Shown here piece after piece: positions 7,949 to 16,295 of a DNA stretch of 64,000 bases. The notes below the pieces were generated by a model, which saw nothing but the letters and a program-made list of their open reading frames with translations, did not search any database and was not told where the DNA came from. Each line of letters begins with the position of its first letter. Position 1 is the first letter of the stretch. The position numbers and the translations under genes are program-made. Source of the stretch: Sulfuritalea sp. (lineage in GTDB: Bacteria; Pseudomonadota; Gammaproteobacteria; Burkholderiales; Rhodocyclaceae); contig JALNZB010000019.1 of NCBI GenBank assembly GCA_023229545.1, positions 5,073 to 69,072 on the forward strand, read 5' to 3'.

Positions 7949-8593
7949 CTATTTGCCCTTGCGTTCCTGCCGGGCTTTGGCAATGACGCTGTCGGTGAGC
8001 TTCAACAACTCTCCGTAGTTGGCCGTCGCTTCGTTGTTGATCAGAAACTTGCCGTCCACTACCAGTGCCGGAACCCCGGAAATGCGGGACGCAGTGGCAT
8101 CCTTATCGGCGCGCTCCACCATGCTCTTCATCGAAAAGGCTGTCATGGCGTCGGCGAATTTCTTGCCGTCAACGCCCTTGCCGGCAGCCCAGGAGACCAC
8201 CGCTTCATCGGTCCTGAAAACCACACGTTCCTGATGAATGGCGCGAAAAACCGCGGCATCGAGTTTCGCCAGGTCGCCGATGGCTTCCAGCGCGAAATAT
8301 ATTCGGGAAAGACGCGCCCACTCGGGACGATTGAAACTGACCGGGACGCGGCGGAAACTCACATCCTTCGGCAGCATGGCCGCCCACTGGCCGATCACGG
8401 GATTGAAGTCGTTGCAATGCGAGCAGCCGTAGGAGAAGAACTCGATGACCTCGATTTTTCCCTTGACGGTCGCCAGCGGCGGATCGATCGGTTTGTAGTC
8501 GCGACCGGCTTGCGGTTCTGCCGCAAGGCCTGGGCCGGACATGGCAAACGAGGAAATAAGGGCGGCAAACAGCAGGGCAGCAAATCGTTTCAT
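7949..8593 (-). CDS. dsbA: Thiol:disulfide interchange protein DsbA
   Basis: This periplasmic oxidase introduces disulfides into exported proteins. The 214 residues begin with a Sec signal peptide (MKRFAALLFAALISSFA, cleavage near AAEPQ). The thioredoxin-fold active site is C57-S-H-C60 in FFSYGCSHCNDF, and the cis-proline loop is ISGVPALVV. The ATG at 8593 has a good GGAG at suitable spacing; an upstream in-frame ATG at 8617 would add eight residues before the signal peptide and is less likely. DsbB is encoded 3 bp downstream. Confidence 0.95.
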   Translation of the reverse strand: MKRFAALLFAALISSFAMSGPGLAAEPQAGRDYKPIDPPLATVKGKIEVIEFFSYGCSHCNDFNPVIGQWAAMLPKDVSFRRVPVSFNRPEWARLSRIYFALEAIGDLAKLDAAVFRAIHQERVVFRTDEAVVSWAAGKGVDGKKFADAMTAFSMKSMVERADKDATASRISGVPALVVDGKFLINNEATANYGELLKLTDSVIAKARQERKGK

Positions 8594-8713
8594 GAAAAAT
8601 CTCCGTGGAAAGCGCATTTGAGTGGAATTGTATGACAGCGTTCCCTATTCAATGGCTGAAGATGGAAATTATTGAGGAGCCGGGTGGCTCGCCAACGAGC
8701 TGTCGAACGCAAT

Positions 8714-8777
8714 AGTCGGCGCCGACGGTACGGCGATTGTCGTTCATGCCGCACCCCGCTTGCCAGGACAATGCGGC
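8714..8777 (+). repeat. 64-bp direct repeat, copy A
   Basis: This stretch begins AGTCGGCGCCGACGGTACGG and ends GACAATGCGGC. It is matched almost base for base by 13973-14036 in the same orientation; the only difference is a CAG/GAA change close to the right end. It lies in the noncoding gap downstream of the membrane-protein gene and upstream of dsbA. The palindromic GTCGGCGCCGAC core is included. Together with copy B it brackets the TPR-CHAT gene block. Confidence 0.85.
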
Positions 8778-8805
8778 CAGATTGGAAGACCAAGTCAGCG
8801 CCCAA

Positions 8806-9531
8806 TCAGTCAGCCGTGCATTTCCAACCCTTGATGGTTGGGCTATTGAAGCAAGGTCCGGCAACGGAGGGCCGGTAATACAGACGATAGGCATCCTGGT
8901 CGCGAACGTATTTAAAACCAACAAAGCCCGCAGTCGGTATTTCAGGCAAGAGTGCCGGCACCAGAGCATCCAGCTTTTCCGGATAGGAGCCGTGCTGCAG
9001 TTTGTACTCCGCTAGTTTCGCCACAAGGATATCCGCGTTGGCGCGATCGTTCATCAGGGCGCCATAGGCATAGACGGCGGCCATTCCGTAAATAACCGCC
9101 TTGATAAGCTGAGCGCGCCAAGTGACCGCTTGCGTGCGCCAGATCACCGCGCCGAGCAATCCGACAACGCACAGGAACCCCAGAAACGCGATCACGAGCG
9201 GATCATGAACGGAAGCCAGTATTACGGCCAGCAGGCCTCGACTGATCACGATGCCTGCGTAGGTTCGCCACGACAGTTTTTCCGGCAGAGGACTGTTCGC
9301 CGCAGCCTGGCGCGCCAGTTCGTGCCGCAAGCGACTCTTGAGGACGACAAGATAGATCAGCGCCGCGCCGCCAAGCACGAAAAGGATGGTTGGTACAAGC
9401 GGGTCGATGGCATCACCGATAACAATCGCCAGTACCAGACACGCCACACCGGTCCAAAGTGTTATGCGGGACCGGCGCCTCAACGGCATCGCGGAATCCG
9501 CGTCAATCGCAACCGCGATCGTGTCGCTCAT
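8806..9531 (-). CDS. Polytopic membrane protein with GspG-like soluble tail, unknown function
   Basis: I do not recognise this 241-residue protein as a named family. It has about four to five hydrophobic helices: VACLVLAIVIGDAID, VPTILFVLGGAALIYLVVL, AGIVISRGLLAVILA, VIAFLGFLCVVGLLGAVIW and probably VIYGMAAVYAYGAL. The C-terminal stretch of about 70 residues reads LVAKLAEYKLQHGSYPEKL, followed by a short proline-rich segment and a KYVRDQDAYRLYYRP strand. That layout resembles the pilin-like part of GspG-type pseudopilins. Two C-terminal cysteines could pair. It lies 81 bp downstream of the CHAT gene on the same strand and may share its transcript. Confidence 0.6.
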   Translation of the reverse strand: MSDTIAVAIDADSAMPLRRRSRITLWTGVACLVLAIVIGDAIDPLVPTILFVLGGAALIYLVVLKSRLRHELARQAAANSPLPEKLSWRTYAGIVISRGLLAVILASVHDPLVIAFLGFLCVVGLLGAVIWRTQAVTWRAQLIKAVIYGMAAVYAYGALMNDRANADILVAKLAEYKLQHGSYPEKLDALVPALLPEIPTAGFVGFKYVRDQDAYRLYYRPSVAGPCFNSPTIKGWKCTAD

Positions 9532-9612
9532 GCAAGTTCCTTAGCAATTTTTCCTTCCACTGCAACCACCCCGAGAACCGCTGAAACTTGATTCTCGCAG
9601 CCGGCCCACGTT

Positions 9613-12600
9613 CTACGGCTTCGTTTTCGCAAGTTTTGCATCGCCGCCACCTTCTCCGACCACCACAAACGGCGCCCAGAAGAGCGGATGGCCATATTCC
9701 GGATGATTTGGGGTATTGATCAACGCGAGCATCGCCTTGCGATGCGCTTCAGCCTTGCCTTGGGCGGGATTGGTTTCGTATTCGCGCAGCATCGTCGTCG
9801 TCAGCGGCACCGTCGCCTCCGATGACACCGGCCAGTGCGACACCAGCATCGAGCGGCTGCCGGCGTAGAAGAAGGCCTTGGCCAAGCCGGACATGCCCTC
9901 CGCACCGGGCGAGCCATCGGCCGCCGCCGTATTGCAGGCCGACAACAGCACCCAGTCCGCATTGAGCTTCAACTTGGCAATCTCGCCCGCAGAAAGATAG
10001 CCATCGTCTTCAAGGGTTCCCTGCGCCGGGGGCGTCAAGAGCAATCCCGGTTCCATGCCTTTGCCGATCTCTCCTGCCATGACCCCATGGGTGGCAAAAG
10101 CAATCATGCGGTATTTCGACAAATCGAGTTTCTTGATGTTGGTCTCCGTCGCCTTGTCCTGAAGCCAGGCGGAATTCGCTCCAGACTTTAGTATCTTGGC
10201 CATCGCCTTGATCTCATCGGCGGACTCTGGCAGCCGTGCCTGCTGCTTGATCAGCTTGACGTCGGCGATTTCCATCTGCGCGGCGCCGTTGCCCGAAGGA
10301 GCCACGCTGCGGAATAGCCCGGCGACATTCACCTTCTTTGCGCGCAAAGCCCGCGTCGTGCCTGGTTCGTCGGTTAGCAGCGGATCGCCGAAACCGATGA
10401 AGGGTTCCTGCGCCATCTTGGATTTGGCAAACTGGCGGAAGGCGCGGACCGAACTGACTGATGGCAGCACGGATATGGCGTAGTGCTTCATGAGCCAATC
10501 CACCGCGCGGTAATCCGCATCCGACTGAATCGCCTTTGACGGTGAAGCCACCAGCATGCCGAAGGGCAGACTCTGCAAGGGGCCGGCAGGCACCAGCATC
10601 ACATGCTGCACACCGGCCAGATGCGGTACGGCGGGGGCGAATACGCTCTGATAGAGATCGTTGAGGCGAGCGACATCGATCTTGACCAACTCCCCGGATT
10701 CATTGGCCTCCATCTGTGAGCGAATCTTCTTCACCTGCTCCGCCAAGGTCTTCTGATCCGCCTTGAGGGACAGGAACTCAGCCTTGCCCGGACGTATTAC
10801 CCACAGCCAGGACTGATCCTTGGCGATTGCATAGACGACCATGGCTTCGTTCGGGCGCAGCATCGCCTGCACCTGGCTTGCCGCAAGCGGCTCCGGGCGG
10901 GTAAGTTCCTGGTATTCGGGAAAACGGGAAGTCAGCTCGGCATCGATGGCGACGATGTCCTTGCCGAGCCCGCCGATGTCGTTGCGCAGCCTCTGCTCGG
11001 CTGCGGGGTCGCGTTCTTCCGGCGTCTGGCTGGAGGCGTTGATCAAACTGGCTTCGTTCTTCGCCAAGCGCTCCGTCGCATCCTGCTTGCGCTTGACCAA
11101 GCCGGCCAAGGCATTGTCTCCCGTCGCGAAGCGGGCCGCCATTTTTGCAACTGCGGAACTGGTGCCGGAGGCCTGTTCGAGTTGCACGACCTGGAAGGAC
11201 TCGTCAGCGATGCGGGCTGGGGGCTCTTTGTCGGGATTCTGGGCAAGCAAGGACAGGTGTCTAAGGAATCCAGCCCGGTTGCTAGATGCTTCTTGAACCG
11301 CCGCATCGTCTGTCCCATCGCTAACAATGCGTTGCCGGTAAATGGCGGTCGCCTTGCGAGCAAAGGACAGCGATACGGAGTACTGGCCCTGTTTTTCGAA
11401 GATGTGCGCGAGCTCGTTCAAACTCTCGGCCACGTTGGGATGATTTGCCCCAAGCGTCTTCTCCCGAATAGCGAGGGCACGCCTGGCAAATGGCTCTGCC
11501 TGGGCGTATTGGCTCTGCTTGCCATAGAGCATGGACAAGCCGTTGAGGACAAAAGCCAAGTCCGGGTGGTCAGAACCAAGGGACTTCTCCCTGATTGCCA
11601 AAGCGCGCTTGAGAAGCGGTTCGGCCAGCGCGTATTGCCCCGTGTTGACGTACATTCTTCCAAGGTTAGCCAAGCCCTGCCCGACAACGGGATGGTCTGG
11701 GCCGAAGACTTTTTCTCGAATCGCCAAGGCGCGTTTGAGAGCCGGCTCGGCTTGCGCATACTTCTCCGTTTTTCCATAGAGTATGCCGAGATTGTTCAGG
11801 ATTTCTCCCACACTTGGGTGATCTGGGCCGAAGACTTTTTCTCGAATCGCCAGGGCGCGTTTATAAATTGGCTCGGCCCTCTCGTACTGGTGTTGAACGC
11901 GATAAAGACCCGCGAGGCTACTCAGGGTTGCTGCCACATTGGGGTGTTCCGGGCCATAGGCTTTTTCGGAAATTGCCAAGACGCGCTTGTAGAGTGGTTC
12001 AACTTCAGCGTACCGGCCCTGAGCGCCATAGAGATTCGCAAGACTCAACAGCGCGCCGCCCACTTGGGCATGGTCCTGCCCGAAGGACTTTTCCCGGATC
12101 GCCAAAGCGCGTTTGTAAAGGGGCTCGGCCCGCGCATAGAGGCCCTGACTTTTATAGAAGGACGCGAGGCTGCTTAAGTTCTCAGCCACGTTGGGATGGT
12201 CCGGACCGTTGGCTTTTTCAGTGATCGCCAGGGCGCGGGTTAAGAGCGGTTCGGCCTGCGCATACTGTGCCTGCGATTGGTAGATGGACGCAAGGCGGTT
12301 TATGGTCGCAGCCACGTTGGGATGATCTGGACCGTTGGTTTTTTCATGGATCGCCAGGGCACGCTTGACGAGAGGCTCAGCCTGCGCGTACTTGGCCTGC
12401 GATTGGTAGACGGCCGCGAGACCGTTTAAGTTCGCAGCCACGTGGGGATGGTCCGGACCGTTGGCTTTTTCAGTGATCGCCAGGGCACGCTTGACGAGAG
12501 GCTCAGCCTGCGCGTACTGCGCCTGCGATTGGTAGATGGACGCAAGGCGGTTTAAGGTCGCAGCCACGTTGGGATGGTCCGGACCGTTGGCCTTTTCATA

Positions 12601-13263
12601 GATCGCCAGGGCACGCCTGATGAGAGGCTCAGCCTGCGCGTACTGCGCCTGCGACTGATAGAAGGACGCAAGGCTGCTTAAGCTTGTGGCCACGCTGGGA
12701 TGATCCGGACCATTGGCTTTTTCCCGGATCGCCAGGGCACGCCTGATGAGAGGCTCAGCCTGCGCGTACTGCGCCTGCGATTGATAGACGGACGCGAGGC
12801 TGCTTAAGCTCGTGGCCACGCTGGGATGATCCGGACCGTTGGCCTTCTCATAGATCGCCAAGGCACGCTTGAAGAGAGGCTCAGCCTGCGCGTACTGCGC
12901 CTGCGATTGGTAGACGAACGCGAGGCTGTTTAAGCTCGCAGCCACGTTCGGATGTTCAGTACCGTGCGCTCTTTCGGCACTGTCCAACGCCCGCTTACGC
13001 AAAGGTTCGGCCTCTGCGTAGCGTTGGGACGCCTGCAATGCGCTTGCCAGCGCATTGATCGCCCTAAGAGCATCGAGGCTTGCCGGCCCCTTCCCCCGCT
13101 CCGCCTCGCTGAGGTTCGCCTGCAATTGTTCAATGCTCGGCGTCGATTGCGCTAGTGCGATCGGTGCGAACGCCACAATGGACGCGCTAACGAGAATTGC
13201 CAATATCATATTCGCGACAGTAAACTGCCTACGGTAGAGCCGGTGAAACAGGCGCATCTTCAT
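9613..13263 (-). CDS. Exported tetratricopeptide-repeat CHAT-domain protein
   Basis: This 1216-residue protein has an N-terminal hydrophobic signal or anchor (about residues 14-39, ending AFAPIALAQS). It continues with one degenerate and 13 regular 42-residue kinesin-light-chain-type TPRs (about 56-644), a helical linker, and a C-terminal CHAT caspase-like domain. The predicted catalytic dyad is H1059 in IAFATHG and C1110 in LLSACNTA; PFGMLVAS and SHWPVSSEATVP are further CHAT signatures. CHAT proteins are caspase-HetF-associated peptidases, some used in defence or programmed death, but an export signal argues for a periplasmic role here. It starts 5 bp after the small exported-protein gene with no obvious Shine-Dalgarno, so translation is probably coupled. 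Confidence 0.88.
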   Translation of the reverse strand: MKMRLFHRLYRRQFTVANMILAILVSASIVAFAPIALAQSTPSIEQLQANLSEAERGKGPASLDALRAINALASALQASQRYAEAEPLRKRALDSAERAHGTEHPNVAASLNSLAFVYQSQAQYAQAEPLFKRALAIYEKANGPDHPSVATSLSSLASVYQSQAQYAQAEPLIRRALAIREKANGPDHPSVATSLSSLASFYQSQAQYAQAEPLIRRALAIYEKANGPDHPNVAATLNRLASIYQSQAQYAQAEPLVKRALAITEKANGPDHPHVAANLNGLAAVYQSQAKYAQAEPLVKRALAIHEKTNGPDHPNVAATINRLASIYQSQAQYAQAEPLLTRALAITEKANGPDHPNVAENLSSLASFYKSQGLYARAEPLYKRALAIREKSFGQDHAQVGGALLSLANLYGAQGRYAEVEPLYKRVLAISEKAYGPEHPNVAATLSSLAGLYRVQHQYERAEPIYKRALAIREKVFGPDHPSVGEILNNLGILYGKTEKYAQAEPALKRALAIREKVFGPDHPVVGQGLANLGRMYVNTGQYALAEPLLKRALAIREKSLGSDHPDLAFVLNGLSMLYGKQSQYAQAEPFARRALAIREKTLGANHPNVAESLNELAHIFEKQGQYSVSLSFARKATAIYRQRIVSDGTDDAAVQEASSNRAGFLRHLSLLAQNPDKEPPARIADESFQVVQLEQASGTSSAVAKMAARFATGDNALAGLVKRKQDATERLAKNEASLINASSQTPEERDPAAEQRLRNDIGGLGKDIVAIDAELTSRFPEYQELTRPEPLAASQVQAMLRPNEAMVVYAIAKDQSWLWVIRPGKAEFLSLKADQKTLAEQVKKIRSQMEANESGELVKIDVARLNDLYQSVFAPAVPHLAGVQHVMLVPAGPLQSLPFGMLVASPSKAIQSDADYRAVDWLMKHYAISVLPSVSSVRAFRQFAKSKMAQEPFIGFGDPLLTDEPGTTRALRAKKVNVAGLFRSVAPSGNGAAQMEIADVKLIKQQARLPESADEIKAMAKILKSGANSAWLQDKATETNIKKLDLSKYRMIAFATHGVMAGEIGKGMEPGLLLTPPAQGTLEDDGYLSAGEIAKLKLNADWVLLSACNTAAADGSPGAEGMSGLAKAFFYAGSRSMLVSHWPVSSEATVPLTTTMLREYETNPAQGKAEAHRKAMLALINTPNHPEYGHPLFWAPFVVVGEGGGDAKLAKTKP
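11332..12969 (-). repeat. Thirteen 126-bp tandem units encoding TPRs
   Basis: Within the CHAT gene, 13 consecutive 42-codon units encode the TPR array. The units between roughly 12,170 and 12,970 are very similar at DNA level, with long shared runs such as GAGAGGCTCAGCCTGCGCGT, while those below about 12,170 are diverged. This pattern suggests recent expansion at the N-terminal end of the array. Confidence 0.9.
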
Positions 13264-13268
13264 CGATT

Positions 13269-13619
13269 CTAAAAGTCGGTTGGTGCCATCTTTTTGAGGT
13301 CAAACCGTTCCTTGTTCTTATCGTGCACCATGACGTGCCAAGTATTCGCTTGAAGTACGTACTTAACAGTTTCCACCGACCCATCGGATTTGGCTGTTCC
13401 CTTTTCAAAGGCGAAACGCTGACACGATGCGGCGGATATATCCCGAGTCTCGCCAGGCTGAGCCTCGAACTTTTTCCAACCGCTATTTGTGTCGATGCAG
13501 CGCATCTTGTAGTGAAGGACCCTGTCGGTTGAGTTTTTGATTGTGACCTTATCAACGGCGAATGCTGAAACCGTTGCGCCGAGCAGAGCAAACCCTAAGA
13601 ACACCTGTAATAATTTCAT
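13269..13619 (-). CDS. Small exported protein of unknown function preceding the CHAT gene
   Basis: The 116-residue product begins with a clear Sec signal peptide (MKLLQVFLGFALLGATVSAFA, 21 residues, predicted cleavage after AFA). The mature part of about 95 residues is rich in beta-strand-forming segments and Lys, and holds two cysteines (RCIDTNSGW and SCQRFAFEK) that could form a disulfide. I do not recognise the family. The gene has a strong purine-rich Shine-Dalgarno (AGGAGGGGGAAGG). It is the likely first gene of the block and is followed 5 bp later by the TPR-CHAT gene. Confidence 0.7.
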   Translation of the reverse strand: MKLLQVFLGFALLGATVSAFAVDKVTIKNSTDRVLHYKMRCIDTNSGWKKFEAQPGETRDISAASCQRFAFEKGTAKSDGSVETVKYVLQANTWHVMVHDKNKERFDLKKMAPTDF

Positions 13620-14075
13620 GACCTTCCCCCTCCTCTTATTATGTATATGATGAATGGCTGCAATAGTCGTTCAAACCAAACTGAAAACACTTATAGTTGA
13701 TATGCACAATAGAATGGATCAGTTGTTGTGATTCGCATCGCTAATATTCCTCGGGTGGATGTTTCCCCGTTCAAGTAACACGGGGGTATACGGATACATT
13801 GCAAATTCCTATTGCATGCGAGGCTACTATGTAGTCATGTTTGAGGCAAGGGCCGCCGTCCGCGCGTGTCGCGCGAAGCGCGGCTGGCCGGATGGCTGAA
13901 TGTTGGTGAGGAGTGTTTTGGACGGGCCTATTGGCACTTTCAAAGGCGAATTGAATCCGCGTAGCCGTTGAAAGTCGGCGCCGACGGTACGGCGATTGTC
14001 GTTCATGCCGCACCCCGCTTGCGAAGACAATGCGGCAAAATCCGACTTTGTGCCCATCGATGGCGAAAGCGCCCC
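13620..14075. other. Intergenic region between the CHAT block and gabD, containing repeat copy B
   Basis: This is the divergent promoter region for the exported-protein/CHAT genes (leftward) and gabD (rightward). The left part (about 13,620-13,820) is AT-rich compared with the surroundings. On the minus strand TTGCAG followed 16 bases later by TAATAA could be a sigma-70-type promoter just upstream of the Shine-Dalgarno, but the match is weak. The right part holds the 64-bp repeat copy B. I see no coding potential with family resemblance. Confidence 0.5.
13973..14036 (+). repeat. 64-bp direct repeat, copy B
   Basis: This is the second copy of the 64-bp repeat seen at 8714-8777, in the same orientation and nearly identical. 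It lies 39 bp before the gabD start. Two inverted heptamers, CTTTCAA and TTGAAAG, occur just to its left. Reading-frame extensions of gabD upstream of 14076 run through this repeat and are therefore not credible coding sequence. Confidence 0.85.
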
Positions 14076-15518
14076 ATGAAGAACCCGGAACTCCTGCGCA
14101 ATACCTGCCTGATCGATGGCGAGTGGCTGGTGGCCACCGGCGCCAGCATTGATGTGCGCAACCCGGCCACGGGTGATCTGGTCGGATCCGTCCCCGATTT
14201 CGGCGCGGTCGAAACCCGGCGCGCAATCGATGCGGCAGAAGCGGCGTTTCATCCCTGGCGGACGAAGACCGCCGCCGCGCGGGCAAAAATTCTGCGGCGC
14301 TGGTTTGATCTGGTGATGGAAAACCAGGAAGACTTGGCGCGCTTGATGACGCTGGAGCAGGGCAAGCCGCTGGCCGAAGCGCGCGGCGAGATTGCCTATG
14401 GCGCGGCCTTCATCGAATGGTTCGCCGAGGAGGCGCGGCGCGTCTACGGCGACGTGATTCCCTCGCCGCTGGCGGATCGCCGCATGATCGTCCTGAAGCA
14501 GCCGGTCGGCGTCTGCGCCGCCATCACGCCGTGGAATTTCCCGTCGGCGATGATCGCGCGCAAGGCCGCTCCGGCGCTGGCCGCCGGTTGCACCATGGTG
14601 GTCAAGCCGGCCGAGCAGACGCCGCTGTCGGCCCTCGCCCTGGCCTGGCTGGCGCAGCAGGCGGGCGTGCCGCCGGGTGTGCTCAACGTGGTGACCGGCG
14701 AACCTTGCGCCATCGGCGGCGAACTCACGTCCAATCCCAAGGTGCGCAAGCTGTCCTTTACCGGCTCCACCGAAGTCGGGCGCTTGCTGATGGGCCAATG
14801 CGCGCCGACGCTGAAGAAGCTCTCGCTGGAACTCGGCGGCAATGCGCCCTTCATCGTCTTCGACGACGCCGATCTCGACGCCGCAGTGGCCGGGGCGATG
14901 GCCTCCAAGTATCGCAACAGCGGGCAGACCTGCGTCTGTAGCAACCGTTTCCTGGTGCACGAGAAAGTCCATGATGCCTTTGCGCAGAAGTTGGCCGCCG
15001 CGGTGGGCAAGCTCAAGGTCGGCAACGGGCTGGACGACGGCGTTACGCAAGGCCCGTTGATCGATGGCGCGGCGCTGGCCAAGGTCGAGGAACTGCTGGC
15101 CGATGCCGTGGCGCAGGGCGCTCGCGTCCTGTGCGGCGGCAAGCGCCACGCCCGTGGCGGCACCTTTTATGAGCCGACCGTGCTGGCCGGCGCGACGCCG
15201 GCCATGCGTCTGGCGCGTGAGGAAATCTTCGGGCCGGTGGCGCCGATTTTCAGCTTCCGCGATGAAGCCGATGCGATCCGCATGGCCAACGATACCGAGT
15301 TCGGCCTGGCCGCCTATTTCTACAGCCGCGATATCGCCCGCGCCTGGCGCGTCGGCGAGGCGCTGGACTACGGCATGGTCGGCGTCAATTCCGGGCTGAT
15401 ATCCAGCGAGGTAGCGCCGTTCGGCGGCGTCAAGCAATCGGGGTTGGGGCGCGAAGGCTCGAAATACGGCATCGACGAATATCTGGAAATTAAGTATCTG
15501 GCGATGGCCGGCCTGTGA
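14076..15518 (+). CDS. gabD: NAD(P)-dependent succinate-semialdehyde dehydrogenase
   Basis: This 480-residue aldehyde dehydrogenase oxidises succinate semialdehyde to succinate at the end of GABA or related degradation. It shows the cofactor region ITPWNFPSAMIARK, KPAEQTPLSAL and FTGSTEVGR, the general base E252 in LELGGNAPF, and the catalytic C286 in NSGQTCVCSNR. The C-terminal SEVAPFGGVKQSGLGREGS is typical of GabD. ATG 14076 gives the family-standard length (E. coli GabD 482 aa); the frame is open further upstream but there consists of the 64-bp repeat. A LysE-type exporter follows 39 bp downstream. Confidence 0.93.
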   Translation: MKNPELLRNTCLIDGEWLVATGASIDVRNPATGDLVGSVPDFGAVETRRAIDAAEAAFHPWRTKTAAARAKILRRWFDLVMENQEDLARLMTLEQGKPLAEARGEIAYGAAFIEWFAEEARRVYGDVIPSPLADRRMIVLKQPVGVCAAITPWNFPSAMIARKAAPALAAGCTMVVKPAEQTPLSALALAWLAQQAGVPPGVLNVVTGEPCAIGGELTSNPKVRKLSFTGSTEVGRLLMGQCAPTLKKLSLELGGNAPFIVFDDADLDAAVAGAMASKYRNSGQTCVCSNRFLVHEKVHDAFAQKLAAAVGKLKVGNGLDDGVTQGPLIDGAALAKVEELLADAVAQGARVLCGGKRHARGGTFYEPTVLAGATPAMRLAREEIFGPVAPIFSFRDEADAIRMANDTEFGLAAYFYSRDIARAWRVGEALDYGMVGVNSGLISSEVAPFGGVKQSGLGREGSKYGIDEYLEIKYLAMAGL

Positions 15519-15557
15519 TTGTTTCCGCTTTTTGCGTCAATCGGTAACTCACCCGGC

Positions 15558-16190
15558 ATGATCCCGACAGAGGTTCTGCTGGCCTTTCTTGCTGCTTCGG
15601 CGTTAATCACCATCGCGCCCGGCCCCGACAACCTGATGGTGCTGTCCGTCGGCATCAGTCGCGGTCGTTGCGCCGGCATCGGCTTTGGCCTTGGTTGCGC
15701 CCTGGGCTGCTTTACCCATACGCTGTGGGCGACGCTGGGCATCGGCGCCGTGGTGCTGGCGTCGGCGACCACATTCATGACGCTGAAAATGGCGGGCGCC
15801 GCCTATCTGGTCTATCTAGGCGTCACGACATGGCGTTATGCCGGAAAGATGGCGCCGATAAATCTCGACCAGGGCGGGGGCGAACCGATCGGCGCGCATG
15901 TCCGTCGCGGTTTTATCGCCAATGTAATCAACCCCAAGGTGGCCTTGTTCTTCATCGCCTTCCTGCCGCAATTCGTCGATCAGTCGCGGAACGCGGTGTG
16001 GCCGCAGATGCTGGTGCTGGGCGGGCTTTTTGCGGCGCAGACAGTGCTGATATTCGGCGGTATCGGCTGGTTCGCCGGCAACATCGGCGCTCGCTTGCGG
16101 CGGCAGCCAATGCTTGCCGTCTGGCTTGAACGCTGTGCCGGGACGATTTTCATCGGCCTCGCCCTGCATTTGGCTACTGCCGGACGATAA
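15558..16190 (+). CDS. LysE/RhtB family amino-acid exporter
   Basis: The 210-residue inner-membrane protein has about six hydrophobic segments. It carries the family signature near the N-terminus (ITIAPGPDNLMVLSVGISRG) and the mid-protein INPKVALFFIAFLPQF motif. LysE/RhtB proteins export amino acids or their derivatives by a proton-coupled mechanism. ATG 15558 gives the family-typical N-terminus; a TTG at 15519 would add 13 atypical residues. Its position directly after gabD suggests cotranscription, but the substrate cannot be assigned. Confidence 0.88.
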   Translation: MIPTEVLLAFLAASALITIAPGPDNLMVLSVGISRGRCAGIGFGLGCALGCFTHTLWATLGIGAVVLASATTFMTLKMAGAAYLVYLGVTTWRYAGKMAPINLDQGGGEPIGAHVRRGFIANVINPKVALFFIAFLPQFVDQSRNAVWPQMLVLGGLFAAQTVLIFGGIGWFAGNIGARLRRQPMLAVWLERCAGTIFIGLALHLATAGR

Positions 16191-16295
16191 GCAGCGAAGC
16201 CAGCGGTCTGTCTTGTCCGCACGCTACCCTGAAATACTCCCGATCGGTGCTGCACCGCGATGTATGATCGCCATTGATAAGGAGACCCTGATTTC

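Noticed and set aside
11332..12969. Regular repeats that could suggest a CRISPR array
   Set aside because: The period is 126 bp with no spacer structure, and the units are in frame and encode TPRs.
13968..14075. N-terminal extension of gabD
   Set aside because: The extra 36 codons consist mainly of the 64-bp repeat and do not resemble GabD N-termini; ATG 14076 gives the family length.
13827..15437. 536-aa open frame on the minus strand opposite gabD
   Set aside because: Composition is His/Arg/Gly-rich without domain signals, and it lies antisense to a complete aldehyde dehydrogenase with all catalytic motifs. It is a shadow of high-GC codon bias.
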